In this document: positions 43,901-59,005 of the stretch, one piece after another
How the letters are laid out: the number at the start of each line of letters is the position of its first letter
Numbering within the stretch: position 1 is the first letter of the stretch
Assembly (NCBI GenBank): GCA_034766995.1
Contig: CM068314.1
Coordinates: 16,587,701 to 16,651,700, forward strand
Direction of reading: 5' to 3'
DNA length: 64,000 bases
Source of the DNA: Acanthacorydalis orientalis
Taxonomy: Eukaryota > Arthropoda > Insecta > Megaloptera > Corydalidae
Made by a program: the position numbers and the translations under genes
The notes under the pieces: generated by a model
What the model saw: only the letters and a program-made list of their open reading frames with translations
What the model was told of the DNA's origin: nothing
Database searches by the model: none

Positions 43901-46900
43901 AAGCAATGATTTTTATACGCTAGCGTACTTCATTGCTACATTTCTACTTTATTGGTTTGATACAACTCATAAAATGGTGCTTAATTTCAGTACAACTCTT
44001 GAGAAACCATATAAATGATATACTATAAAATGACTGTAAATTCATATCCTTTTATTCATTATCAAACATGAGTTATTTTAATATGTAATTTTTCAATAAT
44101 ATGTGTATAACGTAGTTAGTATATCATTTTTATTTATTTTTAGGTCAATTCCTGCTTCGTCTTCAACTGGAGCTCACATTCCTTATTTGAAAAAAAGGAA
44201 ACTTGATCGAACGTCAGATACGGATACAAATAAATTAGATATGTCAATAAGCTATAAACATTCCTTAAAAGAAGAAACGACAATGATAGAATCAAACGAA
44301 GATATTGAATCTTCTTCAAAGCGGCGACGAAAGGGTAGTAGTACGAGCGAAGATATTTCGACGAAAAAAGATCAATTACAAAAATCCCTGCCTCAAAAGA
44401 AACGTGTACTACCATCGTCTTCGTCTGGTAGTCCTGCGAGAAAAACTGCGAAAACAACGAACACATCAGTAGACGAACCAGTTGACGATGAAACACTAAT
44501 CAGAGAAACTGAAGCAGCATTAAAGAGTTTATCTGGTAGTTGGCCCGGGCCACGGATATCTGCATTCCAAAGAGTAAACGAACAAGACGATTCTCCTAAT
44601 TTCGAAAATTTATTTGAAGAAAAGAAAACTTCTGCCAAAATGTCGCCTTCAGCTTCTTCAACAGTATCGTCCGGAAGTAACGATACAGCTTGTTCATTAA
44701 AAGATGTAATAACGTTAAGAGATCAAAATAACGACACTCGTAACATTCGTAATATTCCTGGTAATAATGATAAAAATTTACAATCTTCTATGAAATCAGA
44801 CAATAAACAAACTCTTTCTAGAAATAATAAACTCTCAAAAGGTGATGTAGCGAATATTAGAGATTCTTCACAAGAAGAAACAGAACTCGCAAATTTATTA
44901 AAAATAGAAAACGAATGTGCATCAATTCAATCGCAAGTGAGCATTCATACTGATTCGAAGAAAAAACGAGATAAAAATGACAAAACGCCTACGCCTGAAG
45001 CGTCTTCATCCCGATACGACCCTCCCGACTTTAATGAGCTGGTAGATGATTCGTCAAATGAACTAGAAATAGACATGTCCGATCCGGCGGGTGAAAAAGA
45101 AGAGGAAGATGTCGATGGAAGATCTAAAAGGAAAGAAGAGGACGATTCTAAACGAAAATATTCTGTATCAAGTTCTACATCGTCATCCTCAACACCGCCG
45201 CGTCAAACTATGTACACATCATATAGACCTCTCACGAATACATCACCCTCACAGTCTACCTCACAATCACCATTCTCAACAACATCTGCATTTAGACCAC
45301 CAACATCAGACTCCAAATCACGGAATACCACATCTGTATCGATGTCTCTTCCAACTTCATCGACGACTACAATTCCACCACTTGGACCATTTCCTGCAGA
45401 AGCAACATTTGTTGGATATCCTAGTGCATTAAGTGTTCCAAATACTGTATCAGAAATACATCATAATGTACATGTTATGGAAGATAAACACGGTACGAAC
45501 TCACTTCTTCAGCTGAAACCAGCTGGAAAAGATACTAATGAGAGCAACATGCCTCCAGTACAGAAAACAGCTTCTGTATCTGTAGCATCGCCCGGTGCTA
45601 CATCTTCTAAACAGTATACTATATTACAACCAGCAGGTGTTGGATCTCGAGCAGCGACTGCAATACAGGACGTTGCTCGTGAAGGAGTCATGAGTGTTTC
45701 AGCTGTAAGCGCTGCCAGTCCAATGACACCAGTTTCTACAACGAGTGTAACACTTGGAAATGAAACTACATCAAAAATGACTTCTACAGTGGGATCTACG
45801 TTTGAAATCAATCGGCCGACCGGATCGCTATCACCTACAAGTATGGGCAAAGGTAAGTGGAAACATCTAATTTTAAAAGTTTATATGCTCTTTTATGTAA
45901 TGACTTTTATTTTTTTATTATGTAAGTTAAACTGGTTGAAATCTTAAACACATTTTTAGTTCTTATATGATCAGTACAAATATTCACTGAAAAAAATCAT
46001 TCGATTTCATTATCATATGTTATATTGCTCATTCTTATATTTATAATATTCTACTCGTTGGTTTATTTCATACGAAAGCATAACTAGAGTCAAAACAATA
46101 CTCTTATAGTACATATGCTAGTGATAAAAAAATATTTATACAATAATACGTTTCGCTCGAATTACATATGTAAAAGTAATAAAAGACGACGTATGCGAAT
46201 TAAAGGTAATGAAATATAAACGAAAATTATATAAAAGGGATATATGATAAGAAAGTTATTCGTACGTAAAGTATAAAGTATAAAACATGAAGAACGGAAT
46301 ATGCACAGCATCTGCCTTATCATCGAGAAAGTATTCACGGCGAACATAGTACCACCTCCGCTGACATAAGAACGCAATACCCAACCAAGTCACGTCTCGA
46401 ACGCGATGTCTTCTAGCTGACATCCCGGCTTATAACATATAACATGTATCTTTGCGGTCGCATCAAGTAAACCCGTAATGCCTACTAGTTGCTAATATCA
46501 ACGATGCTATAGAAGCCCGACAGCCGCCACCACAAGATCGTAACGGCAAACAATCTAGCTCATTCTGACATCTACGACCCCTGCCAAAAAACTATAGATC
46601 CACTTTTTACAGTCAGAAAGTCAGAAATCTATTTTTATTACACATGTACCAAACTACTTAATACTTTAAATATTTACGTTTATTTTACAATGAAACTATC
46701 AGTAAAGAAGTGATTGTCGCTAATACTTTGTATATATTTAATTCACTTTTTTTTCTTATGTGTAAAATATAAGTATTATAGTACTCAAAAGTTATTCAAC
46801 TTTTATAATGTCTTTCAGAAGAAATAGCCAAACTTAAAATGAATTGTTATTCTTGATACCATCTAAATTAATCAAATAATATTTAGGATTAAAAATAATA

Positions 46901-47637
46901 AGTATGTTATCATATGTGTCAAATTTCATTACTAAAATATTCACTTCTTTATTAAAAGTATAATAATCGAACCCTAAAATACATATATATATATATGTAT
47001 ATATATAATTAACATTTGACAACAAATATTTAAATTTTTATTTACTAGAAAAAATATGTCTGTAATTAAAAATGTTTAATAATTTTAAAAATCGTTTCGA
47101 CCACATTCAAATTATTTTCTATTTAAAATCATACAATTGTGTCGTCACATACATCATTAATATTTTATAAATTTTGTTAAATGAAAAATAATTAATTCTA
47201 AATTAATTATATTAAAGCTACGAATGTAGTAAGTAAACAAAAATATGCTATGGCCTTTTAATGCCTTAAGCAATATTCAAATAATTTTATTACAGGAAAA
47301 AATATTAGTTTAAAGTAATCTACTTGTTCAAATTGACTGAATTAAAATTTAAATTATTACGGACAAAATAAAGTAAAAAAGTTTCGAATAAAATTAAATA
47401 TAGTTTCGTTCAAAAGCCATTTAATTAAGTCAGTAATTTTATCAGACATTTTTCTTGTTGATTATTACAATAGTTAGGTTATTAAATAAAATTTTCAATC
47501 ATATAGATATTTGCAGATTCAAAATCAAATTAATTATTATAATTTATATTTCAAATAGCATTCTTCAAAAAAAGATCAAATTGATCTTTAATTTTTTATA
47601 TATGCAATGACTATCACTAATTAGTCAGTATAAATGA

Positions 47638-47677
<40 letters not shown>

Positions 47678-48624
47678 GTATGTGTGCGTTTAAATATTTA
47701 TAATCAAAATACAAATATCAAAATTAATTGATGAATCATAAACCACTCAAACCGCACATCTATGTACCGGTTAACGTACGTACATATGTTGATAACAAAT
47801 TTTACATACAAACGTTCTTGTACCTCTTGTCTTTGTCGCGATATTGTCGATCCCGTTTGTCGCACACGACGCCCCGACGCCGTCGTCTTCAGGTGACAGC
47901 TTTGCGGTTCACTTCGCGGAATCGTTGATGGCCTATGTTCGTACCTACACGCGTATATAATGGAATTGCAATATACGTCACATATTAACTAATTGCTGTT
48001 AAATATAATAGAACGGTACCATGTTTATAATTTAACAAACCATGTGTTTGATTTATAATATAATATTTATAATGAAATTTATTTGATTTTCTTATCAACT
48101 ACTTTTATAAAAAATATATATTTTATATTATTCGATGTATATTGTTTGATTCGTGTAAATAATATAAGTATTTTAGAGTTTATATTTACAGTTCAAATTT
48201 GTTATTACAGTTTAGAAAAATATGTCTCAGTATGACAGGAGATTCTTTTCTTCTTTAATATTAATAATTTTAATATTACATATTAAAACGTTTAGGGTGT
48301 ATTACAGTTGTACTGTATCGTTTTTTTTTTATTAAAGAAAAGTGTAGTGATTTATGTCATTTCATTTTCAATATAACATTAAAACAAATAATTAAACAAA
48401 TATAATAAAAATGGCAAAAAAATATAATAAAAAAACGTGAAAATTTTAAAAAATGAATATAACCAGTTGTTATAAAAATAAGAACAGTATTATGATATCA
48501 TTGAAAGTTAAATTTTTTATCAGTACTTTAATTAGTTCATTTATATTTCTATTTAATATTTAAATACTTGTAATATAAGCTATCCCTTTTAAAATGAATA
48601 AATTTAATTTAACACATACATATT

Positions 48625-48663
<39 letters not shown>

Positions 48664-49053
48664 CTACCATTAATTGTATTTGATAAAAAAATATTCATCA
48701 AAAATAATAAAAAATGTAAAATTACCTTAAACACAACTGAAATTAATAAATTCTTGATATTTCTATATGAATTTCTTTTCGTGATATAAAATGTATATAC
48801 ATAAACTTTAAGAATAAAATTTATATACAATAAATATTATATAGTAATGGCCGATAACATATTTAATAATTTCGTGTATATTAATATTTATATGTCTAGA
48901 GTGAGAAAGAGAGAAATTTATAATTAATCGCATATTTATAATAAACTTACTTTGTACTCATTCAGAATTTTTTAAAAAAAGTAACTAAACGCAGATTTTC
49001 GAAGAATATATTATTCAAAGAAATTAATTAATTTTAAGTATAATGTTTATAAA

Positions 49054-49121
<68 letters not shown>

Positions 49122-49882
49122 ATTATTTTATATAGTAAATTGAACTTAACAATAAGAACAAAAACATATTTCTACCACTTTTTCAAACGGTTATTATCAA
49201 TCTGTATCCAAACTTTCATATAAAACAATATATAAACAGTAAGTAAACAAATAATTGATTACTTCAACTGTGTTTATAATCGAACATAAACAGATACAAT
49301 TTTGTAATTGTAAAATTAATAATGAAGCTGTGAACTTGCTTATTGATGATTTTACACTGTCATTGCATATTATTGTATCGTACAGTATTCAGAATTGTCA
49401 TTTTCTTATAAATACTCGTATATTAAAGATAATATGTATTACATACATGTAAGCTATATATATATATATATATATATAACTATATGCTTGTTACATTTCA
49501 ACAGCCATGAATAAAATTATTTCAATAAATTGTTTTAAAACTGTTATAATTCCATTTTATGCGACAAAATATATTACTAAAACCATCTGAATTCAATAGA
49601 GAAAACTTTTAATGCAGAATTACACTATACTAATTTTTACATTTATATTTTGTATATCTCCCTCATTACTACAGAAGGACTGTTTTAAATCGTAATAAAA
49701 ATATTCAATATTTTGTAATATTTTTTTATTTTGTCTTATTAGAACAAAACTCATTACAACTGTTGTCTTAAAATAGATAATTAATGCATTTTTATGTAAA
49801 TATTCATTATCATTTACCACGTTTTGCAATCCACTATTGAACAAGATACTCTTTTATTTTTGGGAACGACTTTGTGTCTATG

Positions 49883-49913
<31 letters not shown>

Positions 49914-50728
49914 ATATATATATATATAGTTTAGTATTATGTTAATTTTTATTCTTTGTGTTGTATTAACATGAACATCAAATAACCTTTTATAGATGAT
50001 TCCGATATTTTCATCATTTTCAAAAAGCTTTTAAGTTTATTTTTTCCATTTGATTCAACATCAAAATAAGATCTGAAATTAAAGATCTCCTGAATATTAT
50101 GGAAAATGGAATTCTACATAGCAGTCAAAAATAAATTCGTATGAAAAAAGTAGATAACAAATCTGCAAACATAAAATTAACCAAATATTTTCCTGTATTT
50201 ATATTATTTTTTATTGTTCACTGTGTATTGAACAATCATTTTATTATATTATATAAAACATTTTAATGATTATTATTGTTTTATCTTCCAGTCTATCCGT
50301 TATTCAAAATCATTTCATTAAAATCGGTATGACTATTTGGCCTCCTTTTCTCTTCTTTTAGTAGATTAATTGAACTCCTTGATTTAAAACATACAAATTG
50401 AAATCGGCCATAAAATGAAAAAGCTTAATAATACTTGCCTCAAATAGTCTAATAGGACGAGTTTGATTTTTTTTAATAAATGTATACATTAATAAAAACT
50501 TATCTTTTTCAATACTGTAATAATTACTGCTCAGTAAATCAATATATAAATTCTTATTTCTATTTTTATTTCCCTTTTGTAAAAAATGTATTCTTTTATA
50601 CACAGGATATACTTATATAAAATATAGAAACTTACCATTATCAGACGTTATCGTCTGATCGAGATTTATTTTCTTTCATTAGATCTTAACTCGTTACAGC
50701 TGTCTTTCAAAAACACTCCAAGTATCTA

Positions 50729-50777
<49 letters not shown>

Positions 50778-50838
50778 AACATATATTTTGGATATGTGTG
50801 AATCTGTGAATGTACATTTATATATATATATATATAGA

Positions 50839-50869
<31 letters not shown>

Positions 50870-52539
50870 CTTAATATTTCTTCAAAAGTTCAAAGTTCAC
50901 TTTTTTCTATGTTCCTGCCAGACAAGTCTTTATGTATATGTATGTATGTATGTATATATATATATATATACATGCATACATACATACATACATATAAAAA
51001 AGCATATCATGTTACGCTACAGAACTCCGCCCACTCTCCCGCGATTAGCCTATCCGTTGCGAGAGCTCACATCGGGTGGAGACTATGAAGAAAAATCTTT
51101 TTTTGCAAAAAGAAACCACAGCGGCGAATGGTTCGTACAGACAGAGTTCGCTGTGAGCGACAGCGAATGAATTCCTGCTAGCAGCTTCTCGTTCGTTTCA
51201 TTCAAAGTAAAACTTTGTGTATATCTACATACCTACTCGTCACGTTTACCTGTGATATAATCTCTAGGTATAAAAAAAGCTCGACTTCGTATAATACATG
51301 CGCGTTTCAAACTAGTCTCTCGTATAGGTGGTAGGTGTGGTACTTTTTCTACGACGTACACGTATGGTAATCAAACGAGAAAGTAGGTGGAATGGAAGTA
51401 AAATATGAATATATAGAGAAGTTAAAAATGACTTCTTATGAATGTTTAACAAATACTATTTAAATTGTTCATTGTTAACTGTTTCTTTGTATTCGTTTAA
51501 TTATTAATTCATGGCCATTTATAAAATATACATCTTACACACACAACTGAAATAATATTTAATTCAAATTAATAAAGTGTTATTCAATATTACCCAGGAA
51601 TTCTTTTTTTTCTTTTTCATATTGTAACTTATTTTGTATGTAGTTTTTAATTTTTTTCAATATAGGATAAGAATATCTCAAAATTAATAATCAATAACTA
51701 TAGTAAACTTAAATACTTCTTTTAACATAGAAGTTATTTTCTTATCATTAATTACAATTTAAAAATTGTCTTCAAAATTAATAAATAAATAAATTACAAA
51801 CTTTCTTTACCTGAGACCTTGCAAAATATTCTTTTTGTAACTTATTTCTCTCCTAAAGTAGGAAATTAAAATTATTTAGAACTGTCTTCTATTGATATCT
51901 TATTGGCTGAAATTATGATGTGAATTAGTATTCTTAATTATACCTAGAATTTAATAATCAATAATTGTTATTTTTCTAGATTAATAACAAATTGTTATTT
52001 TTTATATTTGCATTAGAATTTATAAGAAAGTGTGTTGAGTGCTGTTTTTTTGGAAGTTACTGAAAAAGTTATTAATTCAATAACTAATTTCTTTTCACCT
52101 TATAATCAACAGATACTTATTTTTAGGTTTTATTAAACTTTTTTAATTGGTGTTTTATAAAATGAAATAGATAATATTTCTCTTTGAATGTAAATTATAA
52201 TTTTATCAATGGTACATAATTTTCAGAGTTGACTTCAACCTTTTCATTGAATTATTGTTCAATTCTTATAAAATAATTAAAATTTTAAGTATTTTATATG
52301 ATGTTTCATTAAAATTATGCATACCTTTGTGAAAAGGTTCATGATCCTTTATGTTATTATTTCCAATTTCAAATTAACTTCTTTCTTTGCAAGAATATTT
52401 GTTTCATATTCTAAAAATTTCTTTAAAAAATCATTTTCGCATTTTACATGATTAATAAAAAAATATATTTTATCGTTATTTTTCTAAAAAATTATATATT
52501 TAATAAGTAAAAATAAAGTTGCAGAAAATTATGTTTGAA

Positions 52540-52610
<71 letters not shown>

Positions 52611-53345
52611 ATATTGGCAATTGACTAATAAACATCCATCTATCGACACGACCGATACTAAAGCTATTACTTCACATCCATCTCCAATTTTGTAAGCTTC
52701 GAAACTATCCAAAACTCTTAAAAACTTGCTGCAAAAGACATATAAAGAAGACGTTTTCGTGAATTCTCGAGAGTTCCATAAATCTGCCGATTAATACCCA
52801 GCCTCACGTCCTTAACGGAAACGAGAGAGCTGCGCACTGAAACATACAAAAATAAAACTTAGCAGCCACTGACACTCTAATGACGTCACGTATCGTAATC
52901 CAATTTGTGGTCGGAAAATACCGGAGCATGATTCCGGTGGGTTGTAGGTACCTGCCTACGTTCCTCCGGTCGAAGTTACTTTCTATGTAGGTACCTCACT
53001 CTTACTATGTATGTATGTGTATGTATGTGTATGTATATATATATAACCTGCTGTTACTTCAATACCACCCCTATTTCATAGCGTTATGTTACCTCTTCTC
53101 TCCAGTCATCTAACACGCTTACTTGATCCATGAGAGTTTTAAAATTACTTCGTTACATCATTATGAATTAAAGTTTCTATAGTACCTACTAGTACCATAT
53201 TACTCTATACGTACCTAAAAAGTATACGTGATGCAACGATATATTTTACTTCAACACTCATAGTTCACCGATCTACTTGGAAAGGGAATCCAGAAATGTT
53301 ATTCATACTAACTTACTTGCCTGCACGAAACAACTCACAGACACA

Positions 53346-53439
<94 letters not shown>

Positions 53440-55515
53440 GGAGAGAGAGAGAACAAAATCCAATCTATCTGAACATATATTCTTTTTAGAATTCTCAACA
53501 TAAATAACCATATAATAATATCAAAACGATTCATTTGCCATAAAACTTTACAAATCTTAACTATTTTATCTATAATTTAGAAGCAATTAATAAATTAACA
53601 AGAAAATCATTAACTAATATTTAGAATCATTTTAAGATATCAATATATAGATATCAATAAGCACTCTTAATACTGTACATTAACAAATTCTTGTTTGCAT
53701 TATTAGATCGATTGAATACAAGTTTAAAAATATAATAATAAATCTAGCAGAAATACAGTTTTCTAGTAAGATCAACACTTGAATAATTTAATACCAACAT
53801 TTATGTTACCACAAAATGTAGCTCCACAACTGGAAATAAATTAGTCAATACAAACATTTATATAGATTCTGTATGAATGGGCATACTGACAGTAATGTAT
53901 TTCCTATTATAGAACAGCTATATTGACTCACGACAAACTGTTTTTATTGTTCACAAAATAATAATTTTATGTTTAAAAAAGTATCGAACAATCATAATAA
54001 AATGTTAATCAAAATCTGTTCTTCACATAAAAATACCACCTATAAAATTAATTATTGACATGAATCTTTTATCTTGTTAATTTTACTATTTATCAGCTTT
54101 TTCAAATAGTTGAAAATGTAATAATACTGGTATTTCTTTTCAGTTTACAAAAAAAAAGTATTTTTGATATATTATTAAACCATTTACTTTTTAACACATC
54201 TATGTTTAATGTTTTATTTTAAAAAAAATGAAATAACAGTATATATTTGTTTATCGTCTAATTGCATAAATGTTTATAGTTTTAAAACGATGCGAATAAT
54301 ATTTACAGTGCACATTTATTACACAAGTTGCTAGAAAATAGATTATTTTCAATTCACCACAAATAGCACTTTTAGAAATATTTAGATCAGTTGGTTTTTG
54401 TTAATTTAAATATTTATTACATTATACAAGAGAAAACATATAATATTTTGTTACTCACATACTAGTAACTGAATATTTAAGAAAATAGTCTATGCTTTTA
54501 AAAAAAGATGGAATTGAAAATAAATTCCACCATTGTTTTTTCATTATTTATATTTTCAGAAATAGATTAAAACTTTGAATTGATAAAGTTAAAAGCTGAG
54601 TGCGTAATAAGACCTTATTATGAGTATATTAAGAGTAAATTACAACATTAAACAGGAATATTTTATACTATTATTATCTAAAAATTCCTATAAATTAATT
54701 TAAATAGTTTTATCGAACTTCAAAATTCACTGAAGCTATTAGTTTATATGTATAGGATATTATTTAAAAGGTATTTATACCAAAATCTAATTAAATATAA
54801 AAGCTTTGAATACATCTTAGATTTATTTAATTGTGTACGTACTCACAAGAAAAAACACACGTAAGGGAAAAGTGAAATAAGAGAGATGTTAAAAATTGCT
54901 GAGAGAAGAAAATCCATTATTGAACACACTGTGACCTATATACGCACAAAATCCGTGACCTACATATAAAGATAAAAGAAACGTAGAAAAAAATCATTAA
55001 ACATTTGCTGCTTTGTTGTAAAATATTTATTCAAGTATATGTTTTAGTACAAAAAAATAATAAAACCTTTTGATAATATCCACATATATATTAAATATTC
55101 CCCTTTAATAAATTATCGGACATATTATTGACGATAACAACATTATAACAACGGTATAACATATTATTTGTACGATCGTATTATACCTATCACCAGCTTG
55201 TTATACACGTCTGAAGGCCTCGGCGAACAACTTGAGCTCGCCACCTCATCAGTGAACGACAACGTCTCAGCGCATGCATTTGAATGGAAATTAACTATTG
55301 AATAGTTGACGAGAGACGTGTCCGGTGTCCCCGTGGAGGCGTCGCGCCACCGCATCACACTGATTCACGGGAAGCGTCATCCGGTGTAATTTGACGGTGA
55401 TTTGATTAACGACTGATTATCTTAAAATATAATGTACCTTTGGATTTATATCGTATGAATTATATTACGGTGTGCCGTTTAATTTACGATTCGAATTATT
55501 ACCTTTCAATTAACT

Positions 55516-55546
<31 letters not shown>

Positions 55547-56961
55547 TTTTTCTCAAGTGTTCAAACATTCGTAGGTCCAATTAAATAGAAATTAAAAAAA
55601 TAATTATTAATATTTTTTAATTAGAAGCTAGTATATTTTTTATTTATTCATCTGACAGTTAAAAATAAACAATTTTATATTCAGTTAAGAAAAATATTAA
55701 ATTTCAAACGTAACTTATTTTCTATGACTATTTAAAATGTATAAATAAAAAATATTGAAATATTATGTATATCATTCGTCGCCAGTATTTATAAAACGTT
55801 TACTTAACGAAATTAATTTATTTCTTAACAAAATACTCATTTTTTCATTAAATATAATTACAATGAATTCATACTTCATGGTATTCATGTTCTTTTCTGG
55901 AATATTATCAGAATTTTTCTTTTACAAATCGTTCATTATAAAGATTGTTTCTGTTTTTAATATCAGAACTATTTTTTTATTTATAATATTTTTGTACAAG
56001 TATTTTCAACCCTTACACTATCGAATTTCGGTTTGAGTTATAGAATCGAACAATCTAGAAATGATTAGGACAAAAAAATATAATTAGGACACAAAATTAT
56101 GCTATGCATTATAAAAAAGGTCAATTGAAATAGTTAAATACATGGTTTTTAACTATCCATCATTGTTAACAAAAGCATTAAAGTGTTATAAAATACTGAA
56201 GATTATTTCAGTGTTTATACTCGAGTATAACATTGCACAAGTTGTGTTTAGTCAACTAAACTCTCACGTCTCATGTTCATAGAAATGATTAATTTTTACT
56301 AAAAAAAATTATCTAATTCTACATATTATTTTTTTAGTAATTTAGGAATTTTTTTACATATTTGTTTAATATTCACATATTATTAATTTCATGTAATAAT
56401 AATAAAAAAAACAATGAAAACTTTACATAAATATCACAAAATAATTTAAAAATTCATTTTCCAAGAAGCCTTCGTCCTATTAAATCATTTGTGTCTTTAT
56501 TTTTCTAAAAAAATGTCTTAAACCTAATAAAAAGTAGAAAACATATCCCAAATTAGGCGTATATAAACGAACTTAAAACAAAATTAAAATCAGTTATCTA
56601 TCTTGTTAATATTTAATACATATTTGTTTTTATTAAATATTTTTTAAACACTAATAACATATATTTCTCTTACAATTTTAAAAAATCTTGTTCTTCAAAA
56701 GATTAAATGTCTATATTATATAAAATGTACAACCGAATTTTTTTATTAGTGTTGTTTATGTTACTGTCTTTATTTAAAATTTATCCTTAAAATAAATATC
56801 ATTAGAAATAATACATTTTTTGTGATGATTAATTTTATTATACACACATTATAATAAAAATTTAAATAAAAGTTATTGATACATTCATTCTCTCAAAGAA
56901 TATATATGTAAGATATTTTTCTACTTATAAAATTTTAAATTACTTCAAATTTGTATTTTTT

Positions 56962-57032
<71 letters not shown>

Positions 57033-58945
57033 TTGTGTGTATGCCTTACATGATATAGAGTAACAAAATTATATATATGTTGAAATAGTCTTTAAAGTAA
57101 AAATTCTGTCTGTGCCTTTAAATTAGGGACAGAATTTCAGAAATTGCTGAATACGAGTCGATAGTAACAGGACATAGTAAGAAGAGAAAGTTGTATCTCG
57201 ATTCGATCGTATTGAAAACCTTCTACCTCACATCCATGTAAAAAGCTTGAGACTTGAACAGAGACATACGGTGGAAATATTCTCTAGGTATGAGGTTTGT
57301 AGACACACTCACGTTATAATGATAAAGTGTACGTATAGGTACATTGGGCGTTATAGACGTCATAGTCGCCTTTTGTTCGCCACGCCGCGACCAAACTCTA
57401 ATCTCCCCGGATTCTGTTGTGAGACCATGAAAAGCCCTGGAGCCTTTCACGGACGGTCATTTGTTCTGTAGCGACGGTCCGGTGGTTCTCTGATTCTCAA
57501 CACGTATATATACACCATCGAATTTCTAATTAATAGGAAATAGCATCTCTTGTATTTAATTATGTGTGTATATGTCTTTATTTCAATAAACGCATTCCAA
57601 AAGGCGCGTACAATACAATAAAAGTAAATTAATTTCTTTATCATATATTTTGTTCTTTAGCAAAATAATTATCTAATAACTAACGATTTATTTCTTCTCT
57701 TCTTCATTACAGCCAACAAAAATTATTAACTTTCTGTAATAATACTATTTTTTTTCTTTCTTTTTCAGTGATATATCATTTTAAATAATTAAATAATGTT
57801 ATGTTCATAAAAATATATAACAACTAAATTTGAAATATTATTTTTGAAGAGAAAAATTGCGATACAAATATGTTTAATGAACTCTAAAATTATTATTTAT
57901 TTTATCCGTAACATCGCGGTTTATTAAAATCAATAATAATAAAATAAAAATAGTAATGATCTTGAAAAAACTTTATAGAAAACAACTTAGTGATATTCAG
58001 TCAGTAAATTAGACAAGTAATCGATTGGTCAAAGGGTCGAATCCTTTTAAAGTAGGTCACATTTCACCAAATTGGTCACAAGACGACACAGGGCAGTCTT
58101 CTATTCATTCCCATGAAACATTAATGAAACTCTATGTTAATGGCTTATATTCCTAAGAGTAATTTAAGAAATTATTAATGACAGCGTTAACAATTAATGA
58201 AGAACACGATGATTAATTTTAAGAATACGGTATTAATGTAATGTGGCAAATTATGTTTAAATGAAACATAAATTTAAATAAAAGAATTATTTCTTATAAA
58301 TAAGATTAAACCTATTCAGTTTTTTTATTGTTACTTTATGTGAGAACACAACCAATTTTTAAAAATATTTTATAATTTTTCTATTTACATATTTTATAAA
58401 CACTTTACTGATGAAGAAAAAATATTAAATATTAATTCGTAGAATAATTAAATTTTCTTCTGCAAAATTATTTCTATTTTATAAAGCTATAATATTGTGT
58501 CTATTACAAACTGACTCGTTAGCAAAATAAAAAAATTGATATTTGAATTCAAAAATCAATTGAAAAAATGTAGGAAGATAATATTTCAGATGATAATAGT
58601 AAAGTCGAAAAGATTTTGATTGTGGAAGAAGGATAAATATAACGAACCATCGTTTGTTAAGAATTATACCATTGAGGAAACGAAAATGTATTTGCTTGTG
58701 TGAAATGACTTGACTAAAATCTACAAGTGTTCACTTTATCATTTCATGCCTTTCACACGTCACGATGTACAAACGTCTCTATTTTATGCAATGCCATTAA
58801 ACCGAATGAATGTACTTTGTGACATAAATTAAGATATCGTTTGACTAATGGCATATTTGAAATGATTATATTTTGATATTGATAGAATATGACAGGAATT
58901 GTTAAAATTACAAAAAAGAAAAACATACCCTACTACTGTACAATA

Positions 58946-59005
<60 letters not shown>

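Larger units (their letters stand above)
19406..44143 (+). other. Intron 2 of the MYT1-like gene (24.7 kb)
   Basis: GT-AG intron, phase 2. Islands occur at about 20740-20960, 22800-23200, 25490-25860, 27110-27245, 27960-28430, 28880-29230, 30240-30660, 32080-32370, 34080-34290, 36730-37070, 38330-38796, 41110-41560 and 43000-43420. The rest is AT-rich with dense (TA)n microsatellites; 34500-36700 is a particularly featureless AT desert. A second MITE copy lies at 23429-23629. Confidence 0.75.

Noticed and set aside
45091..45432. His/Pro-rich frame overlapping exon 3
   Set aside because: Shadow frame of the real coding exon, produced by its Ser/Thr/Pro codon usage.
58020..58050. tRNA-like GGGTCGAATCC word
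   Set aside because: No matching A box, acceptor stem or anticodon arm upstream; an isolated resemblance to a B box.
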